A stretch of DNA of 64,000 nucleotides from CBDBZX01 sp965213645 (GTDB lineage Bacteria > Deinococcota > Deinococci > Deinococcales > Trueperaceae). Shown here piece by piece: positions 34,279 through 43,954 of this stretch (positions are counted from its first letter, which is position 1; each line of letters starts with the position of its first letter). A program made the translations under genes and the position numbers. Under the pieces are notes generated by a model. The model made no database searches. It had not been told where the DNA came from and saw only the letters and a list, made by a program, of their open reading frames with translations. The stretch covers positions 372,001 through 436,000 of the forward strand of contig CBDBZX010000002.1 of NCBI GenBank assembly GCA_965213645.1, in the 5' to 3' direction.

Positions 34279-34494
34279 GTTACCCTGAATCCGTTTGACG
34301 TCGCAAGGCTTCGCCCGATTCCATGAACAGGACAGGCTGTGAAGGGTCTCGCCGTTCATTCTCTGTCAGAGAAGTCAGCAAGTGCAGAGATTCTTCCCCT
34401 TCGACAACCAAGGCTTCGCGTTGCGTGGTTCGCGAAGCACCTCCGAAGGAGACCGCTCCCGCTAGCGACTCTGTGAACAGGGTCAGAATGACAA
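34279..34494. repeat. Hairpin repeat family 1, copy 8
   Basis: The copy runs from GTTACCCTGAATCCG through GAAGGGTCTCGCCG, ATTCTCTGTCAGAG...GTGCAGAGATTCTTCCCC and GTCAGAATGACAAC, ending at the pcrA stop codon. The first 150 bases of this gap, up to 34278, show only the minD leader. Confidence 0.75.
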
Positions 34495-34496
34495 CT

Positions 34497-36788
<2,292 letters not shown>

Positions 36789-36851
36789 TGAGCCATCATA
36801 ACGCTTGGGGAGAGGTGGGGCTGCTTACGGGGGAGAGGTGTGTGTGGGACG

Positions 36852-37340
36852 CTAATGTTTTCCTAAAGATTTTTGTAGCTCGAGCCTCAACCGTCTCACC
36901 CGCCACGCCCGTTTGAATAAAATAATCCCGACAACGCCCATGTAAAAGGAAAGTACGATGAGTGCCCAATTTTCAATACTAAACTGACGCCAATTCGCTA
37001 CACCGTAAAGGTAGATAGGCGCACCAAAACCGAAGATGATGAGCGCGGCGGAGATGAAAAGAGGACGGTTGGGAAACCTCTTCGCGAGTACGCCTGAGAC
37101 ATAGACGGGCTCCTTAGGTACTTTGGTAAAATAGATGGATAGATACATAAAGTAGTAAAACGTGAAGCGAAAGAAATCGTCGTACTCGTGAGCGAAGGTA
37201 AAACTGATACGCTCTCCACCTAACAGTGTGAAAGCAAAGCCGGCGAAGCTCACCGCAGCAAACCATTTTGCCCCTACCTTGAAGAGCAGCATGAATGTCG
37301 CGAGAGTACAGAGCGAAAGGGCGAGAAGTAGCAGAAACAT
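36852..37340 (-). CDS. Hypothetical multi-pass membrane protein
   Basis: The protein (162 residues from this ATG) has four or five hydrophobic segments (about 1-25, 30-45, 55-75, 95-115, 125-145). Its C-terminus is strongly basic (KRAWRVRRLRLELQKSLGKH), so that end is cytoplasmic. I do not recognise the family. A TAAACT box (37349-37354, reverse strand) lies eight bases before the ATG, giving an almost leaderless mRNA; a TTG at 37358 is an alternative but precedes that box. Confidence 0.6.
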   Translation of the reverse strand: MFLLLLALSLCTLATFMLLFKVGAKWFAAVSFAGFAFTLLGGERISFTFAHEYDDFFRFTFYYFMYLSIYFTKVPKEPVYVSGVLAKRFPNRPLFISAALIIFGFGAPIYLYGVANWRQFSIENWALIVLSFYMGVVGIILFKRAWRVRRLRLELQKSLGKH

Positions 37341-37417
37341 CCAATCAAAGTTTAGCAAGAGGTCAGCGGTAAGCGCGGTGACGATTCGTGCTCAAAACAA
37401 ATGCTGTAAAATAACCC

Positions 37418-37957
37418 ATGACCCAAGCGGTGCGCTTTGCCTATGAAGATTTAGAGCAGTTTCCCGACGACAATAAGCGGCGGGAGCTGATTGACGGAGA
37501 GGTCTACGTGACGCCAGCCCCCAACATTCGCCATCAGCGCGTCGTTGGCAATCTTTACCGCTTAATCGGTAACTTTTTAGAGGAGACCCCGTTAGGTGAA
37601 GTTTTTGTTGCACCTGCGGATGTTATCTTTTCCGAGGAAGACGACGATGTCACTGAACCCGATATTATCTACCTCTCTAAAGAGAAAGCGGATAAGGTTA
37701 GTCAACGGGGCATCGAAGGCGCACCGGACTGGCTCACCGAAGTGACCTCGCCCTCCACGCGCAACCGCGATTTCACGCTCAAACTCAAGCTCTACCAGAA
37801 ACACGGTGTGCGCCTCTACTGGATTATCGACTTAGACGCGGAGATGATTCACGTGTGGGATGAGGGGGAGCATCAGGTGTATAAGGCAGATGATGTAGTT
37901 CAAGTCAAGATGTTGCCGGGGCTCGAGCTACCCACCTCCACCCTCCTCATGCTCTAG
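37418..37957 (+). CDS. Uma2 family (DUF820) endonuclease-like protein, copy 1
   Basis: This 179-residue PD-(D/E)XK-fold protein has the Uma2 pattern: ELIDGEVYVTPAP, EPDIIYLS (metal-binding Asp), WLTEVTSPSTRNRDFTLK (Glu and Lys of the active site) and LYQKHGVRLYWIIDLD. The cellular role of the family is unclear; it is amplified in cyanobacteria, Deinococcota and Chloroflexota. TAAAAT (37407-37412) is five bases before the ATG, indicating a leaderless start. The HAD gene begins directly after its stop. A more divergent copy lies at 45722-46210. Confidence 0.85.
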   Translation: MTQAVRFAYEDLEQFPDDNKRRELIDGEVYVTPAPNIRHQRVVGNLYRLIGNFLEETPLGEVFVAPADVIFSEEDDDVTEPDIIYLSKEKADKVSQRGIEGAPDWLTEVTSPSTRNRDFTLKLKLYQKHGVRLYWIIDLDAEMIHVWDEGEHQVYKADDVVQVKMLPGLELPTSTLLML

Positions 37958-38617
37958 GTGATTCGCGCTGTTTGCTTCGACTTCGACGGGACCTTAGCGC
38001 ACTTCACTGGGGATTTCGCAGACCTCTTGAATCAAGGCTACGCCAAACTAGGCTTAGAGCCTCAAAAACGCGACACCGTTCTCACTGAGTACGCTAAGCA
38101 GCTTCGTAAAGACGGCGCAGTGACCTCTCTAAGTGCGCTGGTTGAGACGTTGGAGCGCTTAGATTTACATTCTGGCGCTGATTTGAAAGCTATTCATACG
38201 GAATTTGTTCAGGCTTACCGTGAGCAGATGGAACTGTTGCCAGGAGCGCAAGAGGTGTTAGAATTCTGCTCCGAGCGTGTTCCTCTAGCTCTCATCACCA
38301 ACGGTCCTGCCGACATGCAACGCGCCGCCATCGAAGAGGTTGGGGTTGCCGATTATTTCCAGAGCATCCTTATTTCAGGGGCGCAAGAGATCGCGGTACG
38401 TAAGCCTGATGCGCGGATTTTCCAGCTTGCGTGTGAGCGCTTAGGAGTTTCGCCAAAAGAGGTGTTGATGGTGGGGGATAATTTGGGGGCGGATATAAGA
38501 GGTGCGCTCAATATCGGGATGAAGGCGGTTTATATCGGGCCGGATGATGTAAAGGGCGTTCAACGGGTTGCTGACCTCTCCATCTCTTTAACTGGAAAAG
38601 CCCCAGCAATGCGCTGA
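37958..38617 (+). CDS. HAD family hydrolase (phosphatase-like)
   Basis: The 219-residue protein has the HAD motifs FDFDGTL (nucleophile Asp and general acid), ITNG (motif II), VRKPDARIF with the motif III lysine and VGDNLGADIRGA (motif IV). A helical C1 cap lies at about 18-90. It belongs to the phosphoglycolate phosphatase / N-acetylneuraminate-9-phosphatase-like group of small-molecule phosphatases; the substrate is not predictable. The GTG start directly abuts the Uma2 stop with no gap, so translation is probably coupled. Confidence 0.88.
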   Translation: MIRAVCFDFDGTLAHFTGDFADLLNQGYAKLGLEPQKRDTVLTEYAKQLRKDGAVTSLSALVETLERLDLHSGADLKAIHTEFVQAYREQMELLPGAQEVLEFCSERVPLALITNGPADMQRAAIEEVGVADYFQSILISGAQEIAVRKPDARIFQLACERLGVSPKEVLMVGDNLGADIRGALNIGMKAVYIGPDDVKGVQRVADLSISLTGKAPAMR

Positions 38618-38641
38618 GGCGGTGAATGAATTTGGTGTCGT

Positions 38642-38791
38642 TTAGTGATCGGACTCAGACTCCTGACTCACGTCTTGCGTGCCGTCTTCACCGGGTTCAC
38701 CTTGAATGCGGTCGTAGGGATCGTCACAAGCAATGAGAGTGAACGTAAAGAGGATTAGCAGTAAAGACAAGATGCGTTTAGTTCGTTTCAT
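38642..38791 (-). CDS. Small lipoprotein (49 residues)
   Basis: The peptide is a signal sequence MKRTKRILSLLLILFTFTLIAC with lipobox LIAC (Cys22), followed by an acidic unstructured tail (DDPYDRIQGEPGEDGTQ...ESESDH). TAGAAT (38798-38803, reverse strand) is six bases before the ATG, a leaderless promoter. It resembles entericidin-like mini-lipoproteins in size only. Function is unknown. Confidence 0.7.
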   Translation of the reverse strand: MKRTKRILSLLLILFTFTLIACDDPYDRIQGEPGEDGTQDVSQESESDH

Positions 38792-38811
38792 AGGAGCATT
38801 CTAACGCGAAA

Positions 38812-38833
38812 AGCGCAGCCGCGAAGCTGCGCT
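38812..38833 (-). terminator. Terminator between two small lipoprotein genes
   Basis: AGCGCAGC and GCTGCGCT pair around a six-base loop. On the reverse strand the stem is followed by TTTTCGCG. It ends the 38851-38991 transcript just before the promoter of the next lipoprotein gene. Confidence 0.7.
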
Positions 38834-38850
38834 CACTTTACGTGTGAAGC

Positions 38851-38991
38851 TTAGAGAAGGTTGAAAACAGTGGGTACGGCGGCGTAGCTCTGCGTCGCAG
38901 GTACGTTGCCTTCGTCCTCGATTTCGCCGCCCTCACACGCTGCCAAACCTAGAACCAAGATGAGTAAAAGTGGAAATAAAACTTTTTTCAT
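38851..38991 (-). CDS. Small lipoprotein (46 residues)
   Basis: MKKVLFPLLLILVLGLAAC is a lipoprotein signal with lipobox LAAC (Cys19). A short acidic tail EGGEIEDEGN and a neutral end (SYAAVPTVFNLL) follow. AAAGGGG lies six bases before the ATG, a good Shine-Dalgarno sequence. It is in tandem with, and separated by a terminator from, the other small lipoprotein gene. The function of both is unknown. Confidence 0.7.
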   Translation of the reverse strand: MKKVLFPLLLILVLGLAACEGGEIEDEGNVPATQSYAAVPTVFNLL

Positions 38992-39104
38992 ATCTGCCCC
39001 TTTCACCTGCTTAGTGTAGCGGCAGGGCGGATGAGGGTAATGAAGACTCGCTTACAGTCCGTGCTCATGAAGTGCTGACTGTCTGAGCAGGGTAAACTAA
39101 CCCT

Positions 39105-39524
39105 ATGACTGACCAGCAGACCGACAAAAAGACCGAGCGTGACAAGGCGTTTTACGCCGCGTGGCAAGAGGTCCTCACCTGGATGCGCGAGTACGCTGAC
39201 ACCCGTGAGGAAGCCATCTTTGAAAAAGAGGCGGACTTTCCCGACTACATCTACCGCATGGAGCGCCCTTACGATTTGCCGACGACCATCATGAGCGCAA
39301 GCTTATCGCGCCCGGATGGGCATCCCGTCTTGCTGATCAACGCGAGCCCGCGTCACACCGTGTTCAAAGAGGTCGTGGTGCACCCTTTTGAGTCGCATAC
39401 ATACCGCAAGCTCAGCTATCTGCCGAGCAAAAAGGCGCTGGCTGAGGGGAAGCGTCCTTTTGACAAGGCGCGTCTTTTCGACCTGGCGGATTCGCTCTTT
39501 GAGGTGGACGCTGAAGCGGAGTGA
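39105..39524 (+). CDS. Conserved-looking hypothetical protein
   Basis: The 139-residue soluble protein has a charged helical N-terminus (about 1-45), a DFPDYIYRMERPYDLPTTIMSASLSRPDGHPVLLINASPR central region with beta-strand character (spread over about 45-85), and a helical end. I do not recognise it. TAAACT (39093-39098) is six bases before the ATG, a leaderless start. Its stop overlaps the GTG of the next small Cys-rich gene as GTGA, so the two are likely co-translated and functionally linked. Confidence 0.6.
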   Translation: MTDQQTDKKTERDKAFYAAWQEVLTWMREYADTREEAIFEKEADFPDYIYRMERPYDLPTTIMSASLSRPDGHPVLLINASPRHTVFKEVVVHPFESHTYRKLSYLPSKKALAEGKRPFDKARLFDLADSLFEVDAEAE

Positions 39525-39709
39525 GCGAAAATAAGGCTGACCTCATTAGAGCGGCGCAGGGCGGGCTCTGCGGCGTGTGCCGCTACGCGGAGCTGATCAA
39601 GAGCAGCAAGGCGAGCCTCTTCGTGCTGTGCACGCACCCTGAGTTGCCCAAATATCCGCCTGTGCCGGTTTTGCGCTGTGCCGGGTTTGTGGGACTCGAG
39701 CCTCAGTAA
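39521..39709 (+). CDS. Small four-cysteine protein, probable metal-binding
   Basis: The 62-residue protein has CGVC (Cys17, Cys20), LCTHP (Cys37) and RCAGF (Cys53). This four-cysteine spacing could bind zinc or an iron centre. The sequence GGLCGVCRYAELIKSSKASLF is otherwise not familiar. The GTG start overlaps the previous stop, implying translational coupling. Function is unknown; metal binding is inferred from the cysteines alone. Confidence 0.6.
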   Translation: MSENKADLIRAAQGGLCGVCRYAELIKSSKASLFVLCTHPELPKYPPVPVLRCAGFVGLEPQ

Positions 39710-39783
39710 GTCCGTTAGAAGTGCATTAGCTCATATGCTCCGCCGCGCCCGTGTCCTATCGTCAAGTCTATGTGGAGAACCTT

Positions 39784-41019
39784 ATGAAGTGGACCACAGG
39801 CTTTCTTTTGACCGTGCTGCTTGGGCTGCTCGCGGGCTGCGGCGGTGCGGGCGACGAACCTGGTGGCGGCGGTGAGCCTGACGGCGGACCTGAGAAACAA
39901 CCCGGCGGGACGGAGCTTATAGTAGAGACAGCCGGGGCTGCTTGGGTCGCTTACCGGGAGGGTGAGGGAGCTTGGCAGGTTCTGGGGGCAGGCGAACGCC
40001 ACACCGTCAGATTAGAAAATGCGACTGGGCGCTACGGTGTCGCGCACGTGTGCTTGGACGAGGCCGATGAGGTCGCGGCGACGCTTTTCTACGCGGCTTT
40101 AGCCGAACGCGCTGAGGTCGCTACGCCTTGTTCGGGCGAGGACGACGCTGAGACCGCCTTTTATACGCTTTCGGGCGCGGTGAGCGGGCTGGCGGCGGGC
40201 GAAGCGGCCCGCGTGTACGGCGCGTCACAAACGGACATTGTGTCTGAAAACGCCTATAGGCTCGTAGGGCTCACCGAGGGCGAGTACGACCTTTTGGTTA
40301 CGGTACAGGCGGATTCATCCAGTCCACCTAGCGAGGTCCTGCTTACCGAAGTAGCGGTGAGTGGTGATAAGACGCTGGACTTAGCGCTTGGTAAAGCTGT
40401 ATCAACCGAGTTAAATACGCTCACGGTTGAGGGTGTAGCGGAGGGCGATGAGGTGGCCTCGAGCCTCTCCTTAACCACAAAACGCGGCACGAGCGCCGAG
40501 CTAGGCTCTTTGTTCGGCGTTGCAGAAAAAACTTCGCTGTCCTTTGACTATGGGGCGCTGCCCAAGTTGGCTGACGGCGCGTTCTATAGGTCGTCGGTGG
40601 AGCGTTTCTCGGTAGATCAATCAGCGGACGGGGGAGAGGAGAATCTCTTCTCGAGCCTAGAGCGCACCTTCACGGACCCCCAAGACTTCACGCTCAGCGT
40701 CCCGGCTCCCTTACAAGCGGAGGTCAGCTTAGAGGGTGGGCGTCCTCTAGCAACGTGGCAGGCATACGAAGACGGTGCAGACTACCGCGCCACCTTTGAA
40801 AACCTCTCGGAAGAGGACGAGACGCGCTACGATGTCTTTTTAGACAGCACTTGGTTGGAAGGTCCTAGCTACCTCTTGCCCGACTTCAGCGACCTGCCCG
40901 GCTGGGACGACGCTTGGACCCTGAGCACCGACCTCTTTTGGGATTTTGCCGCTCAGGTTGAAAAGGAGAACGAAAAGGTGGTCTCGAGCCGCTCCGGTAC
41001 GCTCTCGGACGTAGATTAG
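39784..41019 (+). CDS. Acidic lipoprotein, unknown function
   Basis: The protein (411 residues from this ATG) has a lipoprotein signal MKWTTGFLLTVLLGLLAGCGG (lipobox LAGC) and a Gly/Pro/Glu-rich linker (about 20-45). A large, strongly acidic extracytoplasmic region follows, with beta-sandwich-like repeats (TAGAAWVAYREGEGAWQVL, YTLSGAVSGLAAGEAARVYG). The second repeat resembles carboxypeptidase-regulatory-like modules. GGAG lies six bases before the ATG at 39784. The frame is open from a GTG at 39751, which would misplace the signal peptide. Confidence 0.65.
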   Translation: MKWTTGFLLTVLLGLLAGCGGAGDEPGGGGEPDGGPEKQPGGTELIVETAGAAWVAYREGEGAWQVLGAGERHTVRLENATGRYGVAHVCLDEADEVAATLFYAALAERAEVATPCSGEDDAETAFYTLSGAVSGLAAGEAARVYGASQTDIVSENAYRLVGLTEGEYDLLVTVQADSSSPPSEVLLTEVAVSGDKTLDLALGKAVSTELNTLTVEGVAEGDEVASSLSLTTKRGTSAELGSLFGVAEKTSLSFDYGALPKLADGAFYRSSVERFSVDQSADGGEENLFSSLERTFTDPQDFTLSVPAPLQAEVSLEGGRPLATWQAYEDGADYRATFENLSEEDETRYDVFLDSTWLEGPSYLLPDFSDLPGWDDAWTLSTDLFWDFAAQVEKENEKVVSSRSGTLSDVD

Positions 41020-41109
41020 AAGACAGGTTCGCAAACGGCCTCAACAATAGGCCCTGGTGCGAGAGGTACAATTCAGCCCTAGCGCAGCCGCGCCGCGTAA
41101 GATACTTTT

Positions 41110-41721
41110 ATGGACAAACTAAGCTGGCTCAACGTACCCGAACGCGGCGACTTGCCCGAAGACGCGCAGACGCTCTTCGCCAAGGCCGAGGAGAAGATGG
41201 GCCTCATCCCCAACGTCTTCAAGGTCTTCTCCCTCACGCCCACGCACTTCATGAAGTGGTTTAAGTACTACGACTTTTTGATGAGGAACGAGGAGAGCGA
41301 ACTCTCGAGGGCCGAGCGTGAAATGATTGCCCTAGCCGTCTCCGTGGAAAACCGTTGCGAATACTGCCTGGGCTCGCACAGCGCCTACTTGCGCGAGCTG
41401 GTGGACGACCACATCAAAGCCGACGTGATTACGCACAACTACCGCCGCGCCGACCTCTCGGAGCGCGAACGCGCCCTTTTAGACTTCGCCGTCAAACTCA
41501 CCAACAACTCCTTTGAGATGACGCCGGATGACCTTTCACCCCTACGTGAAATTGGACTTTCGGATGAGACGATTTTCGAAGTGGCGCAGGTGGCAGCGAT
41601 GTTCAACTTTACCAATAGGCTCGCCAATTCGCTTGGCTGGAAGCCGAATGACGAATACTACAGCCAACACCGGCAAGATAGCCAGGTTGAACCTGCGAAA
41701 GAGCCTATCAGCACCGATTAA
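41110..41721 (+). CDS. Carboxymuconolactone decarboxylase/AhpD-like peroxidase-related protein
   Basis: The 203-residue all-helical protein has the AhpD-fold active-site region VENRCEYCLGSHSAYL (Cys-x-x-Cys plus His near residues 81-88). A second half has SERERALLDFAVKLT and TNRLANSLGW, matching the uncharacterised peroxidase-related branch. It probably acts as an alkylhydroperoxidase or disulfide reductase. TAAGAT (41098-41103) is six bases before the ATG, so leaderless. It converges with the FAD oxidase gene, whose 3' end overlaps by four bases. Confidence 0.85.
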   Translation: MDKLSWLNVPERGDLPEDAQTLFAKAEEKMGLIPNVFKVFSLTPTHFMKWFKYYDFLMRNEESELSRAEREMIALAVSVENRCEYCLGSHSAYLRELVDDHIKADVITHNYRRADLSERERALLDFAVKLTNNSFEMTPDDLSPLREIGLSDETIFEVAQVAAMFNFTNRLANSLGWKPNDEYYSQHRQDSQVEPAKEPISTD

Positions 41722-42740
41722 GCTTCGCGAGTAAGCTGCTCGGCTAGATTCTCAGCGAGGTGCGCCGCAGACAGGAAGCCGCGCCCGGCGAGTGCGCCAA
41801 AAAACCACATGTTAGAGTGCACCTCTTGAACGATGGGCATATTGTCCTGTGCTTTAGCGCGGACGCCGCTCCAGCTCGAGACCCGCTCAGCCCCTTTAAG
41901 CGCCGGGATAAACCAACTTCCTGCACGCTGAAGCTGCTGTGGCGCACTCTCATCTGTCTGCTCAGCGGCGCGGTGGTTGCCGCCCAAATAGACGTGTTCA
42001 CCTCTCTTTGCGCCGTAAATCGCGCCCGCTAAAGCGTGCGGTAAATGGACATCTGTTTTTAACCCGATGACCTCGCCGGCGACGTGCTCGAGCCCCGCCA
42101 CCCCAAGTTTAGTACTAAATTCTGAATTCGTTCCGGTACAGAAGATAATAGTCTGAGCTTGAACCGTTTGTCTTGAAGTCTTCACCTCTCGGTGAGAACC
42201 CCGTTCGCAGACCTCTTCAACTTCGCAGTGTTTCATAACATTCGCGCCGTTACGCTCCGCTGCTGTGATCAAAGAAGAGAGGAGTTTTTGGGGCTCGAGC
42301 CAGCCCCCACCCTCCACTAAAAAGCCGCCGAACGGCGCGTTATAGACAGCCGGAACCTCTTCGGACTCTAGCCACCGCACCCCGTCACGCTTGCGCCACG
42401 TCTTCGCCTGCTTATTGCTCGAGGCAATTCGCAGGACGCCGTTTTGATGAATGCCATGCGCCAAACCGACCGCTTCAAGCTCATCGGCAAGCCGCCTCAT
42501 CGCCGCCAACCCCGCCAAATCAAGCTCGCTCGCCCGCGCACTCCGCCCCCGAAACGGATTTAGGAGCGCCACTGGCACCGACGACGCGCCCGCCGCGCCG
42601 ACCTCACCTCCTTCTAAAAGCGTGACCCCTACGCCGCGCTTAGAGAGCGCGTAGGTAAGCGCACACCCCGCAACGCCCCCGCCGATGATGAGATAATCAG
42701 CGCTGGAAACGGGACGTTTGTCTACTTGTAGTTCGGACAT
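41718..42740 (-). CDS. FAD-dependent oxidoreductase of the DAO family (MnmC oxidase-like)
   Basis: The 340-residue protein has the dinucleotide-binding YLIIGGGVAGCALTYALSKRG (spread over about 16-36), GAAGASSVPVALLNPF and a C-terminal FFGALAGRGFLSAAHLAENLA. These match the D-amino-acid-oxidase superfamily and resemble the oxidase half of MnmC. An MnmD-like methyltransferase, the other MnmC half, is encoded 0.5 kb away on the same strand. A split MnmC is therefore an attractive but unproven reading; a glycine or other amine oxidase is the alternative. TATACT (42747-42752, reverse) is six bases before the ATG. Confidence 0.75.
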   Translation of the reverse strand: MSELQVDKRPVSSADYLIIGGGVAGCALTYALSKRGVGVTLLEGGEVGAAGASSVPVALLNPFRGRSARASELDLAGLAAMRRLADELEAVGLAHGIHQNGVLRIASSNKQAKTWRKRDGVRWLESEEVPAVYNAPFGGFLVEGGGWLEPQKLLSSLITAAERNGANVMKHCEVEEVCERGSHREVKTSRQTVQAQTIIFCTGTNSEFSTKLGVAGLEHVAGEVIGLKTDVHLPHALAGAIYGAKRGEHVYLGGNHRAAEQTDESAPQQLQRAGSWFIPALKGAERVSSWSGVRAKAQDNMPIVQEVHSNMWFFGALAGRGFLSAAHLAENLAEQLTREA

Positions 42741-42746
42741 TAAGAC

Positions 42747-42754
42747 AGTATAAA
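42747..42754. promoter_or_regulatory. Overlapping divergent -10 boxes
   Basis: TATACT on the reverse strand (42747-42752) and TATAAA on the forward strand (42749-42754) share four base pairs. They point at the FAD oxidase and the membrane-protein gene. RNA polymerase could open only one at a time, so the two genes should be mutually exclusive or competitively transcribed. Confidence 0.65.
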
Positions 42755-42771
42755 GACCTTAGGAGATGTTT

Positions 42772-43233
42772 ATGTACACCTTACTTTTATGGCTTCACAG
42801 CGTCACGCGCTGGATTGTTCTTTTGGGCGGCGTGGCGGCGCTCGGCACGGCGTATTCGGGGCTTTTTAGCAAACGCAACTATAGCGGCGTGGACAAAGCG
42901 ACGGGCGTGTTCTTTACGGCAGTCTTCGGGCTTCAAGTGGTGCTCGGGCTCATCCTCTACTTCATCAGCCCGTGGGGGCTACAAGCGCTCTTCGCACTCG
43001 ATACGGCGGGCGATAACCGCGCTCTGCTGATTTTTTTCGGTGTCTATCACATTACGATGATGCTCGTGGCGCTCGTGGTGGCGCAGCTTGGGTACTCTCG
43101 CGCCAAACGCGCCGCCACGGACCGCTTAGCCTTTCGCAACGCCGCCATCGGCTACACGGTGGGCTTGCTGCTCGTTTTTCTGGCAATTCCTTGGGGCATC
43201 CGCTCGCTGTGGCCAACGGTACAGCCTTTTTAG
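42772..43233 (+). CDS. Hypothetical four-helix membrane protein
   Basis: The 153-residue protein has four membrane segments (about 1-28, 45-68, 82-105, 125-145). Conserved-looking histidines occur in LLWLHSVTRW and GVYHITMML, which could ligate haem or copper as in small cytochrome-b561/CopD-like proteins, but I cannot confirm a family. ATG at 42772 has AGGAG six bases upstream; an ATG at 42766 is too close to it. It is divergent from the FAD oxidase with overlapping -10 boxes. Confidence 0.65.
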   Translation: MYTLLLWLHSVTRWIVLLGGVAALGTAYSGLFSKRNYSGVDKATGVFFTAVFGLQVVLGLILYFISPWGLQALFALDTAGDNRALLIFFGVYHITMMLVALVVAQLGYSRAKRAATDRLAFRNAAIGYTVGLLLVFLAIPWGIRSLWPTVQPF

Positions 43234-43272
43234 GGCAACCTTTCTAATTAAGACTTTCTAACCCTCGAGAAA

Positions 43273-43947
43273 TCACCTCGAGCCCCTCCTCGCTACCATC
43301 ATCTCCCGCTTCCCACCCGGCGGCCCTGATCTCTTCTCCACTTCGAACCCCAACGCCTGCATTCGCCGCCGCACCTCGCCCTTGACGCAGTAGGTACTCA
43401 GCACGCCGTCACTCGTTAAAGATTTTCGGAGTTTGTCTAAAAACGTCTCTGACCAGAGTTCGGGATTGGTGGCGGGGCTAAAGGCGTCTTGGTACACGGC
43501 GTGAAAATGGTTTTCCGGTAGAGGTTGTAGGGTGGCGTCGCCTAGGAGAAGCTCGAGCCTCACCCCTGCAAATTCAAATTCACTTTTTTGTAAAGATTGT
43601 CGCCATACTAAGAACCTCTCTAAAAGTTCAGGATGTTCTAAGTGCGTTCCGTAGCCAAGAGAAGCAAGGTCGTCCGCGCTCAAGAGATCTTTCTCTAAAG
43701 CGGTGTAGCGGAGGTCTGTCTCGTAGTTCAAAGCGACATCAGCCGTCAAAAAGAAGTTCAAGCCTGTGCCGAAGCCGACTTCTAAGAGGTGAGTAGGGTG
43801 ACGGTGCTCGAGTCTCTCAACCACCCCTGTTCCTTGTAAAAAGACATGCTTCGACTCGGTGAGTGCACCTTTATGCGAATGAAAGCTCTCGCCGTAGCGC
43901 TCGCTGTGGAGGGTAGAGCTACCGTCGGACGTGATGCGCTTCTTCAC
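43273..43947 (-). CDS. mnmD: MnmD-like tRNA (5-methylaminomethyl-2-thiouridylate) methyltransferase
   Basis: The 224-residue protein starts with SDGSSTLHSERYGESFHSHKGALTES, the hallmark of MnmD / MnmC N-terminal methyltransferases (DUF752). It then has HLLEVGFGTGLNFF (SAM binding) and AVYQDAFSPATNPELW. It methylates nm5s2U to mnm5s2U at tRNA wobble position 34. Here it is a stand-alone protein rather than fused to the oxidase. Start is GTG without a Shine-Dalgarno sequence, seven bases after the M20 peptidase stop, so it depends on that transcript. Confidence 0.9.
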   Translation of the reverse strand: MKKRITSDGSSTLHSERYGESFHSHKGALTESKHVFLQGTGVVERLEHRHPTHLLEVGFGTGLNFFLTADVALNYETDLRYTALEKDLLSADDLASLGYGTHLEHPELLERFLVWRQSLQKSEFEFAGVRLELLLGDATLQPLPENHFHAVYQDAFSPATNPELWSETFLDKLRKSLTSDGVLSTYCVKGEVRRRMQALGFEVEKRSGPPGGKREMMVARRGSR

Positions 43948-43954
43948 TAAAAAT

